Below are positions 43,385 through 54,397 of a stretch of 64,000 nucleotides of DNA, piece by piece. Under the pieces are notes generated by a model that saw nothing but the letters and a program-made list of their open reading frames with translations, was not told where the DNA came from and did no database searches. The translations under genes were made by a program, and so were the position numbers. How positions within the stretch are numbered: position 1 is the first letter of the stretch; every line of letters starts with the position of its first letter. The stretch covers positions 310,001 through 374,000 of the forward strand of contig JAJNNX010000009.1 in assembly GCA_023159155.1 (NCBI GenBank), written 5' to 3'. This DNA is from Ustulina deusta (Eukaryota > Ascomycota > Sordariomycetes > Xylariales > Xylariaceae).

Positions 43385-44702
43385 CTACGTCGTGGTGCTT
43401 GTAAGCCATCGCCTCGTGTCCGCGCTGATTCTTGAGTTCAATAGCCGGGGAACATGCTCAGCTTCAATTACTGAACGAATATTCAGGATCTCATCCAAGC
43501 TTCGCTTGTTATTGGCACCAGGCGGATGGGTAGCAAAATAGCCGGCCAGAATAGCTGCAATGATGACGACAATGACAACTAGTTTGAGACGTTAATAGAG
43601 AAGTGGACACGTTGAAATGGGGATGACATACCGCAAATTCCCAGGCAAATCCATTTCTTCTTTCGGGTCGCTCGGGCCGTGTTAACGGCAGTGCCGATTT
43701 CAACATTACCCCTTTCCAAGTTTTCGACAACCTCTTCACCCTTCTGCTCGATGTTCGTCACAGCCACGTCCTGTTGCATAACCAGCGTGTCCATGTCCTG
43801 GAACAATTGTGCCAACTCTATCATTTGCTGCTCGATCTTCTGCAGTTGGGCATGGCGATCTTGCACGGCATTCAGCACGGCCTGTGCTTGACCGCGACGG
43901 TTGCTCTGCATCAAAGCTTGCTGGAAGACTTGTCCACCAGTCTGATCCGTCACAGCGGCCCTGACCTCTTCTTCGGTGGCGTCGGGGCGCACGATCCTGT
44001 ATTGACGGGCCATCTGTTCCTCCGTCTTCTTACGGAAGCTGGACTCAACTTGCTGGTATGCCCGGATGGCATCCTTCAGTCGACCATCTACACGACGCAC
44101 TTGTTGGCCAAATCTCTGTTGGTTTTCGGGCTTGCTCTTCAGCTGGCGAACTCGCTCGGTGAGTGACCTGTACTGGGCCATCGTCTCGGAACTAAGACGG
44201 TCGAGCTGTCTGTTGGTGTTGCTTGAAGCGGAGCTATCGGCATCATCGAGGGACCGCTGCTGAAGCATCTTCAGCTGTTCCAAATTGCGGTCAATAATAT
44301 CAATGCCACGGTTGATATCGGATATCTCGTCAAGGGCTGAATTCGGGTTTCGGTCGGAAAAGGGATCCACGTTTTGAGCTAGGGGCGCCATTTCGACATT
44401 GTTTGCTGTGGCAATGATTGATCAGTCTCTCGGCGCACAACACCTCGCCTCTCTTCTGTCCGGTTCAACCTACATCCGTAATCGTCGTAGCTATCCGCTG
44501 ACGGCCCCTGGTTGCGATAGTTAGGCCGAGAGGGTAACCCTCCCCCGAAGCCACCGCGACCAGCGTCATTGCGGTCGTCGAAGGGATTTTGCTGTCCGCC
44601 GTATCTATAGAAGGTTGTATGTTAGAGCAGGTTCGTCTTGCGGCCACAATGCGCGTGAGCGGTGATTGCGGGTAAAGGGAGCATGTACCCGTACTGTGCC
44701 AT
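43385..44702 (-). CDS. sso1: plasma-membrane syntaxin (Sso1/Syn1-type t-SNARE)
   Basis: Four exons, 44702-44689, 44604-44474, 44405-43632 and 43578-43385, encode 370 residues. The first exon has only 14 nt (MAQYG), a small leader exon. Splice choices give MAQYGYGGQQNPFDD and YDDYGSNNVEMAPLAQ, which read as one continuous protein. Residues 65-190 form the helical Habc region. The SNARE helix is about 230-295, with the zero-layer Gln in LVMQQDVAV. A membrane anchor follows at about 300-322 (WICLGIC then VVIVVIIAAILAG). Exocytic Q-SNARE of the plasma membrane, partner of Sec9 and Snc. After the anchor the frame continues for about 45 residues, longer than the usual few. An unrecognised last intron, or a genuine extension, could explain this. 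Confidence 0.88.
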
Positions 44703-45256
44703 TGTGTTAGCCTCCTCGTACCATACAGAGAAAAGATTGGAATTGAGTTATTGCAGAATTGGGATTTGGGGATTGAGGTGCGCGGACGATGGACACCTCG
44801 AGGACTTAAACCAGACTCGGATGGCCCTCGGTCTGCAGCTGGTTGAAACGGGACAGGGGAAGATGAAACACCTACACTCATGTTGATGGCTGGCCTGTCT
44901 CTTGTCAGGAGCTCGGTTACCAACAGCAACGCAGCCGTCCGTCTCGTAGTATACTATATACAAGAGGCGTGAACTATGAACGAATAATAGGGAAAACAGG
45001 AATAAGGGGGGAGAAAAAGAACGGGAAGAGAAGCAGCACAGGAAGCCAATGCCGAGCAAGGTGGAAGAGGCCCGAGTGCAAGTGATAGCGGTACACGTGA
45101 AATTCTAGTTGGAGGGAGGTTGGAATAATAAATCAACAGGGCGCTGCTGGTAGAAATGGAAGGGTGTCAGATCCATGTGGGTGGACGGGTTTAGTGGCTA
45201 GGAGAGTCTTTGTTACAGCTGCCGCATAAGAATTGTACCAAACTACCAAGGTAGGT

Positions 45257-45292
45257 ACCACTTTTAGCACCACTTTTAGTACCACTTTTAGC
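45257..45292 (+). repeat. 12-bp tandem repeat, three copies
   Basis: ACCACTTTTAGC, ACCACTTTTAGT and ACCACTTTTAGC follow head to tail, differing at one base. The repeat is not in a gene. Confidence 0.8.
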
Positions 45293-47002
45293 AGGGGGAC
45301 GTCTAGTGCGTCTAGCCCCTGAGAATCCACAGCCAATTATCTCAACCGTTGCTACACTACATAAGTACTACCTACCTAAATTTAAGTAAACAGGTACGTT
45401 GTACACGGACGGTAGGTTGAGACTGGAGGAAACAAGGCCCCACACTACATATACACGCCAAGGTACCTACAAGCACTGCCACTGCGCACATAATTTAGTG
45501 TCTTTGAGAACGTCAGGTCAGCTTTCAACGACTTAGCTTTCATCCCACACTCTTTTAGATGGCAACCATATCGCCTCTCGGATTTTAAGTACATCTCACA
45601 GAATCCGCTAATCCGACTCAATAGCACTAGGTATCCGACATCACTTTACCATTATTGCTCAAAAATGAGGAGGAAGTAGTTCCTGACTCCAAAATACCAG
45701 GTCGCGTGAGGTTGAGGCGGAGTAAGATTGGTATGAAATGTGCGATCTAGTGTTGTGTGAGCTCATCAGCCAATTCAGCTTTTGTATAATAGTCTATGTT
45801 TTGTCACGTCTCTGATGCGGCTGCGAGGCGAAGTATGCATAGGCTGTGCCATTCTTAGCACAGCCAGGCTCGGACTCCAAAAAAAAATATTATCCTGTAG
45901 CCTGTTGTCATAAGTAATACACTACTGTAGGGCTAAAGGGCGAAGTATAGTCTAATACTCAAGAGCTAGGTAGATTAGGTAAGAAGGTAGGGCGTCCATC
46001 AATCAGACTTCATTGTGGCTCGCGATATGTAGGTAGTTATTCCATATACGGCATAGAATTTCAGACGACCCAGAGTCTGCCAGAGCTTCGGACGAACTCA
46101 ACTGAACAACAACAAATAACCATACTGTCCATCCATGTATACTACAAAATAAGCATGCGAAGTCGCTCGCACAAAGAGCTACCATACACCGCTGCTCGGG
46201 GCAAAATACCCGCTGTGCTACCGTTATACGATCATGTCAAATTTGCTCTCGTGACACTACCCGTGTAGGATCGCCAACGTCATCGACAGACCTTTGCCGC
46301 TCCCCCATCTGTTCGTCGGTACATATAGGCAGACGTATTATCATGCCCTTCATTGGCGCTTCTATACCGCAAGTTTCCCCGATAACGCACAGAGAAGCCC
46401 ATGTATATATACTACGTGTAGATAGATCCCGCATGCTTCCCGTGAGCTAGCTCGTGTTCAGACGTATGTAGGTATTCCCTGATGATTATACGCACTAGAC
46501 CAAAGAAGTCATTCCAGGCATCCATCACAACTCTGCGGGGCTAAGTCAGCATCGGAGAAAAGACATCAACCCATGTCGGTGATCTTGTCTAGTAGGTGGC
46601 TAGCTTCCATTTGCAAATGATAATTTTTAGACTGTAAGGATGTTGTGCTATGGCCTTTATTGCAACCGTTGCACTGAAGAGAATAAACGTGTTGTAATTT
46701 GTAAGAGACAATGCCACCGCCCACTCGCGACTCGTGGAAAAGGCGAAGGGGAACAAGGTGCCTTGTCACGTGTGTACTCCTGGCAGCTGATAGGCCAGGA
46801 AATATAACCTTCGACCGAGGCATATAAGATAGGCAGTAGACTATATATCAAGATAATTGATTTAAAAAAAAAAAAAAAAAAGGAATAAAACAAACAACCT
46901 CGCCAGCTCGAACAGACACCTTAAAAGTTGCAAAAAGAGTCGCAGGGCTTAAGGCGTACTCAACATCCCTGGACCGGAAAACCCTTGAATGCCTATGGCC
47001 CT

Positions 47003-47057
47003 GCCTCTGACACAAGGGTTTATCCTGTCGACTACTTTACCACTGAGCCACCGAGGT
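47003..47057 (-). pseudogene. tRNA-Thr-like relic
   Basis: On the minus strand CCTCGGTGGCTCAGTGGTAA matches the acceptor and D-arm start of fungal tRNA-Thr, including the A box. The relic then ends in GTCAGAGGCA, like the 3' acceptor end. The anticodon arm is degraded and the T arm with the B box is missing, so it cannot be a working tRNA. The likeness is from memory of tRNA-Thr, not from a search. Confidence 0.4.
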
Positions 47058-47408
47058 GGTAGTTGGGAACGTCTGTTGAAGGAGGCCGCGCATATCGAGG
47101 TTTATAACCTTCTGAAGCTATCCCCATTCCCATTGGCCAGAATGCCTTAGGACTAAGAAAGCGGTTCAAGGACTTGAGAAAGACGAGGACTTAAACCATG
47201 CCTCGAATAGTGTAAAATCCCGACTGATTACGAAGATCATTACGGTGTAGATATACAGCAGCCTGGGGAAAGCCATGCACAACCTATAGGCACCTATAGT
47301 CACAGTAGGCGAGGCTGATATTTCAGGTGGGTAGATAGTTCTCAAGATGCGCTTGAGCGCGAGCCCCTTTATCAGTTGAGACAGTTCTGTAGACTCACAA
47401 CACCAGTC

Positions 47409-48466
47409 TCAAACAATAGCATACGCGGACGCATAACTCACACTCGAATCCGAGAAAACCTCCACCAGGCTGCTCCGTTGGTATTGCACGAATTTGAACT
47501 TATACTTGTCCGCATCAGGGGTGCCTTGCGCCAGCGCTTCCAGGGCAGCCATGGTAACTCCGATGGGATGTCGTCCACAGACTGTGTTCTTTGTCTTCTT
47601 CAGATTGTCGACAAATTCATCGTGATGACCGCTGGCAATGGCGTCCATGGCTAGTTGGTCAAGCAGTTTGATACTCTCGTGGATTGGCGGGTCGGTGGGC
47701 TTGCGTGTCCTGTACGTCAACGATGTGAGGTTATTCACGTCACTTCCCGAGGCGTACACAGTGTAGCTGAATCGGTCGCCCCAGTGGCAGAAATCGGAGC
47801 TCACTACGAAAACATTGCCTGGGTCTTGAAGGTATGGGACCAGCAAGGACCCAAACTGCTTCTCCTCGGGCCCCTTGTTGTCGCCTACCAAAATGGGCAC
47901 GAGGGTGGGATATTCGTCTCTAGACGAGAATGTCTGGGTGATGCGCTTGTATATGTAGGGTAGATGCATCTCGAGGGAGTGTTCCTCAACTTCATTGTAA
48001 GTCGGCATGTCCTGGAATTTGCCCGTGTCGCGTAACTTCTGTACGACTGGTTCGTCGATGGTCAGGTTGCCAAAGGGGGTGGCATATTTGGCGAATGTGG
48101 TCAAGGCACATCCGCGCAGATAGTAGGTGTGAGAGGGACCGAGAAGGAATATTCGCTTTGCTTTGCTGAGATCAAGACACTTATAGGCCCAGGCGGCGCA
48201 CGGCCCCGAGTATGAGTAGCCCGCGTGCCTGTACAATACAAGTCAATCAGCCCCAAACCTGCATAACCAACCCGGCTCGGACAAATTGGGCACGAGCGTA
48301 CGTACGGGGCAATGACGACTTTAGCCCCGGATATGGGGAGGTTCGCATCGTTGACGGAGGCTGGCACGTCGCTGAGGAAGCCGTCTAGCTGGTTCGACAA
48401 GACGTCGGGATCCCCTTCGTACCAGGAATCGGCCTTGCCCGCCTCTCGTGTCCCGCTAAGTTTCAT
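47409..48466 (-). CDS. MEMO1-family protein
   Basis: Exons 48466-48306 and 48228-47409, joined across a 77-bp intron (GTACGT ... TACAG), encode 326 residues. The junction restores IAPHAGYSYSGP, the family hallmark. The proposed metal and substrate residues are present: His55 in PHAGYSYSG, His87 in LLGPSHTYY and Cys in TVCGRHPIGV; DFCHWGDRF is also kept. The fold resembles class III extradiol dioxygenases. Human MEMO1 binds copper or iron and acts in motility signalling, and the yeast relative Mho1 is poorly defined, so the fungal role is open. The protein ends SSVSYASAYA plus two residues, the normal terminus. It lies alone, 2.7 kb from the syntaxin gene. Confidence 0.93.
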
Positions 48467-49463
48467 TATTCCTGAATCGACGGGAACAGTAACGGTGTGG
48501 CGAGTTGGCGGTGATTATTGAACAAGATTATTGTCAAATAGGCATATAGATTGATCTCCCAAGTCTAAGCGAAGGAAAGAAGGGACGCATCTACCTACGT
48601 GAGGGAGAGAGAATGGAAGCACTAAGGTAGTGTAGATAGCTGGTGGGTGGATCGTGATGATGCAACTTGGAACTGTCCCGCACTTAAGTGATCTTGAGAG
48701 GGTTACCACTAATCGATAAGAATGATAGGTACCTGGCAGGGTTCTTATGTAATACACACTCTAGGTACACTAGATAGCCCGAGGACCCTACACATTGATG
48801 AAATGCTACCCAAGCAGCAAAAGCACTTCCAAAATTGCTGTCTAATTGCTTTTACAATACCTAGTTTAGGTACCTAACCTAGGTAGTTCCTTGTATTATC
48901 TTGTAGTGTTGTGATTTCAGGTTATATATAGTGCCCCTGGATAATAGTACCTAATGTATATTTATTTGACTTTGCATTCAACTTCTTCAAGACATCCTTC
49001 CGCTGCTATCTAGGTCCCTTAATGTTGCTTCAGCTATCTCAAACTCCCAAATAACTTAAACTAGGTACCTAAGTAATCCAGGCAGAGTACCTATAGCCGG
49101 AGAACAACAAGCTTCATGCTTGGCTGGCGCCGAAATGCCTTGTCTCGAACTCGCTACGCCGGCTTTCTCAACCAGCATATCGCAATGCATAGCCCCCAAT
49201 GGTCAGCCTACCAATCTACTGTCATCTCGTTGGATATGCCAAACGACAACGGCTGTGCTGCAGAAGCCTACAAAATGCAAGCGCAGGCTTTCCTTCCCAT
49301 GTGGCCGTGCAGATAGGTACAAATGATCTCACGTCCTCGTTCTCATATCCGTCCTATTGTTACCCCCCTTCCACTGACTTCATTCGCGATTTGATCTTCG
49401 GACTCGTATTCCGTGCCTACATCGCCAGAGAAGCAAGACCCCGGCGCTCGTTCATCAATTGGT
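48467..49463. other. divergent promoter region
   Basis: This 997-bp stretch lies between the MEMO1-family gene (minus) and the ankyrin gene (plus). It carries several TAGGTACCTA-type short palindromes at about 48864-48885 and 49060-49075. An open frame upstream of 49464 continues in frame without an ATG of good context, so I place the next start at 49464. Confidence 0.45.
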
Positions 49464-52400
49464 ATGGAAGCAATCGCCGCAGCTGGCGCGCTGCCTGGGC
49501 TTGCCTCGGCGACCATCCAGCTCGGCACTGCTACCTTTCAATTTTATCAGCAACTTCACAGTCTATACAAAGCAATCAAGCATGGCGAGAATGATCTCAG
49601 TACAGCTGTTCGGCGGCTTGATCAACATGGAGATTTCATCAAGGGTAGTATTCCGAACCCTTGATCAGCCAAGTCGGACTCTGACTAATAGCGCGACAGA
49701 GCTAAGGTTCAATGTCGAGCGCATTCATAATGGCAGCATCTCGGCTAGCACTCGCGACTTGTTCGAACGCTATATCGTAGATTCGGAAGCAGAAGTCGAA
49801 GAGTTCAGGCGTTTGTTAGATCGAGTAGGCAAACATCACTTCAGGAGCAAACCGTGGCAAGCGGTTGAGACCGGAAGTCGCCTCAGATTCCATGAGCGTA
49901 GCATTGAGAAATATTGCGATATTCTCGACAAACAGATGCAACGCTTCCTCTTTCTACAATCTTCAATACAAAGGTACATATACTGACGGCCTACTTGGCG
50001 CGCTGGCTGATCGTATCGTAGTATGCGCGTGGAGTCGACATTATCAGAAGTCATGGAGACCTTGGCAAAGCAAGGTGCCAAAGCCGTGGCCTTCTACGAC
50101 GAACAATCATCATTACGGAAAATTGATGGGGAGCCACACTCACAGTTGGGCACCGGCTCGAAAGAGACGCAAGTCAGTCGGAACAACCAGTTATAAATTG
50201 GGCATTGGTACACTAACTCATTGTTCATAGCTGTCATTGAGAGGATTCGCCAAAGGCGCCCGCACGACCTCATCCTTACCACATGACGTTATCCCCGCCA
50301 ATTGGGATATAGCCTATCTCCAGAGCTATCCCGCCTTGTGCGGTACAGTCACAGTGACAACATTTTCCAACTCGATAATATCTAAAGGCAGTGACCGCCG
50401 ATTCGCCTACAGCGTGCGGTTTAAGCCGTACAATTGGATTTCGAGGACATTGGTAGAATGGAGGTGTCTAATCAGCTCTGCTCAAAAAGCGCCCACCTTG
50501 ACATTGTCTGTGACAACAAGCATTGTTTGTGACGATCCCGATGTGCTCGATGCATTGGGTCTTGTGACATCGACGAGATTACGCTCTCGTTGCCATAATT
50601 GCTCTCATCGCCATTATTGCCGTTGCCCGTCTTGGATAATTAACGCACCAAGTTCCCAGAAAGTCCAGGTTTTACTTGACGCTGGTCGGCTTTTGAAAGA
50701 CCACGTCTTATGCCCAGCTGGTTTTGATTCAAAGGACATCATTACTGCGTATGATAAAGCTCCAAATCAATTGCGGCGTTATACTGACTAATGAGAAGAT
50801 ACTTCGAGTCTGATCGACCCGGCCATAGGGTTGGACGCACCAGGCTGGAGGATTGCGACTCGGACATAGATTACTTGGAATCAGATTTAGATTACCTGTC
50901 CCAGCATTATCTCGAATACTACAGTGTTATCAAACTCCTCCTTTCATATGGTTTCAAACCTCACCTTTCTAACTGGAAACAGTGTGTTTTTATCCTGTTC
51001 CCATGTTCAGTTCAAGTCACTAATAGCCAATCAGCGTATACGAACTAGCTGTGAAGAACCATTCCCACCTTCAAACAAAGCACCCAAGGTTGATTGACAC
51101 CCTGAATCTCACCTTCAAGCCCATTCATCTCCTAAAGGCCTGTGGCTATGCTATCCCAATTGGCTATGTAGTTACATTCGATGAACAACTTTCGAGTGTG
51201 TCACTTCCATCTACTGACGGGGTTCCAGGATTCAGCTTCATGTTATACAATCCTCAAAACTGTAGTGTTTCTTACCTTGCGCACCTTATAACTCTGAAAG
51301 ATTCTGCCGAGAAAATTAAAGAAATCCTTGACTTGGATCCCCTTGACCTCGCCAACGAACAGCACATGTTTGACCGGTGGCTCTTAGGCCTTTTTGCTCA
51401 ATTTCGGCCTGAGATTGCCTCGCTCCTTGAGGAGTACTTAAAGTCTTGCCAAACCATTAAAACCCGCATTTGCTTTACCCTAGATTACATTCGTGAGGAA
51501 TTTAAACAGCGGCCTTGCGAATCAAATTGGCAACGACGACAAGATTTCCTGAAATTCGCCTGTTTCTACGGCAATGCTGCTATCATCCAGCAATTGGATA
51601 TAGCTTCTCTTAGGGAAAGAGAGATTCAAGGTATGCAAATTTTTGCAGCCCAGAACTCAGATCACGAACTATTCGATGTCTTAATGGGCTGTAAGCTATC
51701 GAGGTCATGGAAATCGCATGTGCTCCCGCATACTCGACTTGCGCGTCACAAGCTTGCCAACGACCCGGTATTCTTAGCCAATTTTATTAGATTTCTCGAA
51801 GGCGGTAGTGAAGAGCCGTTATCAGTCATTTCTAGTGACCTCACTCTTCGCTCACTTCTTCGACCGAATTCATCCCCGTTACCAGATTACATACGAAACC
51901 TTATCATAGGCCAGGTTCAAAGATACGAATCTTATCCGCCAGCGACAGCGTTGGAAATACACTCGCTGATGTACCAGGTTATGAAATTATTTTGTCGATG
52001 CAGAATACCCGCGGAACACGTCCTTCAGAATCTCCATTTGTATGATCTACTGCGTCTACTCGCACAGTCGTCGGCTTTCAGGTCGTCGCTCGATATGTCA
52101 AGTTCTGGGGATCTTGGTTCTCTAGTGTATTACACCGATGGACCAATGATTTTCCTGTGCCCTTCCGTGAACGGATATTCCGCACTAATGCTCGCTCTTC
52201 ATTGTGGAATGAAGCCCGCCGTTCAAATTCTAGTGGACGCTGGTGCCTCTATATTGAAACCTATGCGCTGTGGAAAGTCTGCACTTTCGGTTGCCCGCGA
52301 CAATATTCGAGTCCAACACCCTCGGCCGTGGCCTGTGGGGCGCGGGCTGACCAGCGAAACCATTATTCCTGACCGCTTTCGAAGCAAGGCCGATGCTAGG

Positions 52401-52814
52401 CACATCTCAGAAAGTACGGATAAGGAGATGCTTGAGATACTACTCAAAGCGCTACGCGATAGAGGTGAGGTAGAAAGAGAGGAGAATGGTGACTTGCCGA
52501 TGCCCAGTAGATGGAGTATGATCCTTTCCATTGATCTTACGAGCGTGCTCAGACTAACACATGCTGTAGGGGTATTCAGGGGGAAAGCTGGCCACTTCGC
52601 CAGCTGGCTATTTAAACCTTCCTACACCTTCGATCCCGATACCTTTCGTGAGAATAGCATCTATGCTATCCTGGTGGGCACATTGTGGTTTCTTTCGGTT
52701 CTCAAGGTGCTCAAAGCCGAACTCGGCGACTACCCCTCCCAGGTTGCCAATCTGTTGTCTCGACCTGTTGTCATACTAGCTTTGACGGCATGGATTCTAT
52801 CACTTCTTCGGTAG
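49464..52814 (+). CDS. ankyrin-repeat protein with HeLo-like N-terminus and C-terminal membrane segments
   Basis: Six exons, 49464-49644, 49700-49973, 50022-50172, 50231-50748, 50799-50983 and 51049-52814, encode 1024 residues; introns are 48-65 bp. The N-terminal 130 residues are helical (AIAAAGALPGLASATIQLG, then FYQQLHSLYKAI). They look like the fungal N-terminal domain of STAND and related cell-death proteins. The middle has no domain I know, but it contains a His/Cys-rich spot (CHNCSHRHYCRC). One clear ankyrin repeat pair sits near 811-860 (NGYSALMLALHCGMKPAVQI). Two hydrophobic segments end the protein (AILVGTLWFLSVLKVL and VVILALTAWILSLL). The fifth intron's donor (GTGTTT at 50984) is weak. 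Related proteins are abundant in fungal accessory regions; function unknown. Confidence 0.75.
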
Positions 52815-54397
52815 CGACTTTACTGGCTAGTATGGGCTTTGTAAATTGGGCTTTCCCGTTTGGGTCGGTTGGGTCGGTTGTGTACTGCCTGTTCTCATCC
52901 ACGGTGTCGATATGGCTACGAATTTATGGTTCCCTTACGATTTGTTGCAGCGTATAACAAGGGCTTGGATAAGGGCTTTGAGATTGGTCTCAATATTGCA
53001 ATAATCTACTAAGGTCGCCAAGGTCCGTATGGCCCATTCGGAAGCCCCCCGGTATCTCAGGCTGGCCTTAGGTCTATATATACAACTCGATCGGGCTTGC
53101 TAACCTCCGATGGCCGCGAATATGTCTGTGATTAGCGAGGGCTGAATAGCCTCACCGAGACACGCGGAGATGATCACCGAGACCTTCGTTCCACAACTTT
53201 CAGCGCGTCAGCACGCGTACGACCTTCGCGTGGGTTGTGGTCGTGTAGACCTTCCGTACAACACAGCGTGTCTTTGAAGGCTAGAATAATCTCGCCCGGG
53301 ATTTCATTTTTGAACATTTGGTTTCTTACGCTTTCATTAGAAGTATATACATTCGATTGCACTCTCCCCAAGCATTGGTAGCACTGCGCAGATTGTTTCG
53401 AGCACATCCCATACGTCCAAATACTCGTGCGTAATGCAATGTGAAACCATACCCCGGAATTGAATACGGGGTCGCTGCCTCTGCTTTCTTTTTTCACATT
53501 GGACATCGTTAACGAAACATACCTATCTACACTAGCTTACGTCGGAAGTGGCGCGGGGGGGATCTTCATTGATGACCAGTCACTTTCGCGCCACCGTCTA
53601 CAGCATCGGACTATTAGTGTATCTATCTCGTGTCAATCGTCTAGCTTCCCAGCCACTTCTTATAAGAGGACACCATGATCACCACCAGAAGCAAGTTCAG
53701 GCAGGGTCTGCGATGTCCTGGCACCGCGCGGCGTAGGTAGCTGAAGATTCAAAACGCTGCGGCGCATAACTCCATGTAGGTAGTACACTATGCACGCCGA
53801 CTTGGCGCGTCACCGCCAACTCTTTCCCCCCCCCACGCTTCGCCTCCTGCTCACCTTACCTGCTCCGCAGCTGTTGGCTGCACCACAGCGAAGGACCTAC
53901 ATGGTATCTATATACATGTAGCTGCACGAGGGCCACACCCAATTCTAGTCCACCACATCGCTCACTCGCTCGCTGCCTACGCTATATTATCACAAGACAG
54001 CGCTGGGGCTGACGCTGGGGCCTGACGCCACACACGCCCGCAGCACCACCTATCACCTCATTGGGTCGGATTCAGATGGGTATTATTACAGGGCGGAATT
54101 AATTGATTGATTGATGAAGATAGAAGAAGAAAATAATTGTAGGACCTTTTGCGATACTTTGAGACGGTGACGGGTAAAATGTCTCACATGTTCCCAAAAC
54201 AACAACATCCTTTTCTTTCATTACCCGCCGGAATCCGCTTCTTATCCTTATTCCCGCACCACCTTTTTTTATTGTTTCTCTTTTTTTTGTGTTTGTTCCC
54301 AAGTTTTATCTCATCTTGACCGAGAATAAGATCCTTGGACGGTCAGAGCCAGAAGGAGAAAACCGCTTCGATGCATGCACGCACGCACACCAGCTAA
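52815..54397. other. intergenic region, no gene seen
   Basis: This 1.6-kb stretch contains no convincing open frame. It has a C-rich run at 53827-53834, and a TTAATTGATTGATTGATG stretch at about 54098-54115 that resembles the 3' tail of the LINE at 7016, although nothing else of that element is beside it. Confidence 0.4.

Larger units (their letters stand above)
44703..47408. other. gene-poor intergenic region
   Basis: This 2.7-kb stretch has no recognisable protein gene. It holds a 12-bp triple tandem repeat (ACCACTTTTAGC-like, about 45257-45292), an A18 run at 46863-46880 and a tRNA-Thr-like relic at 47003-47057. The first few hundred bases should include the syntaxin promoter. Confidence 0.45.
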
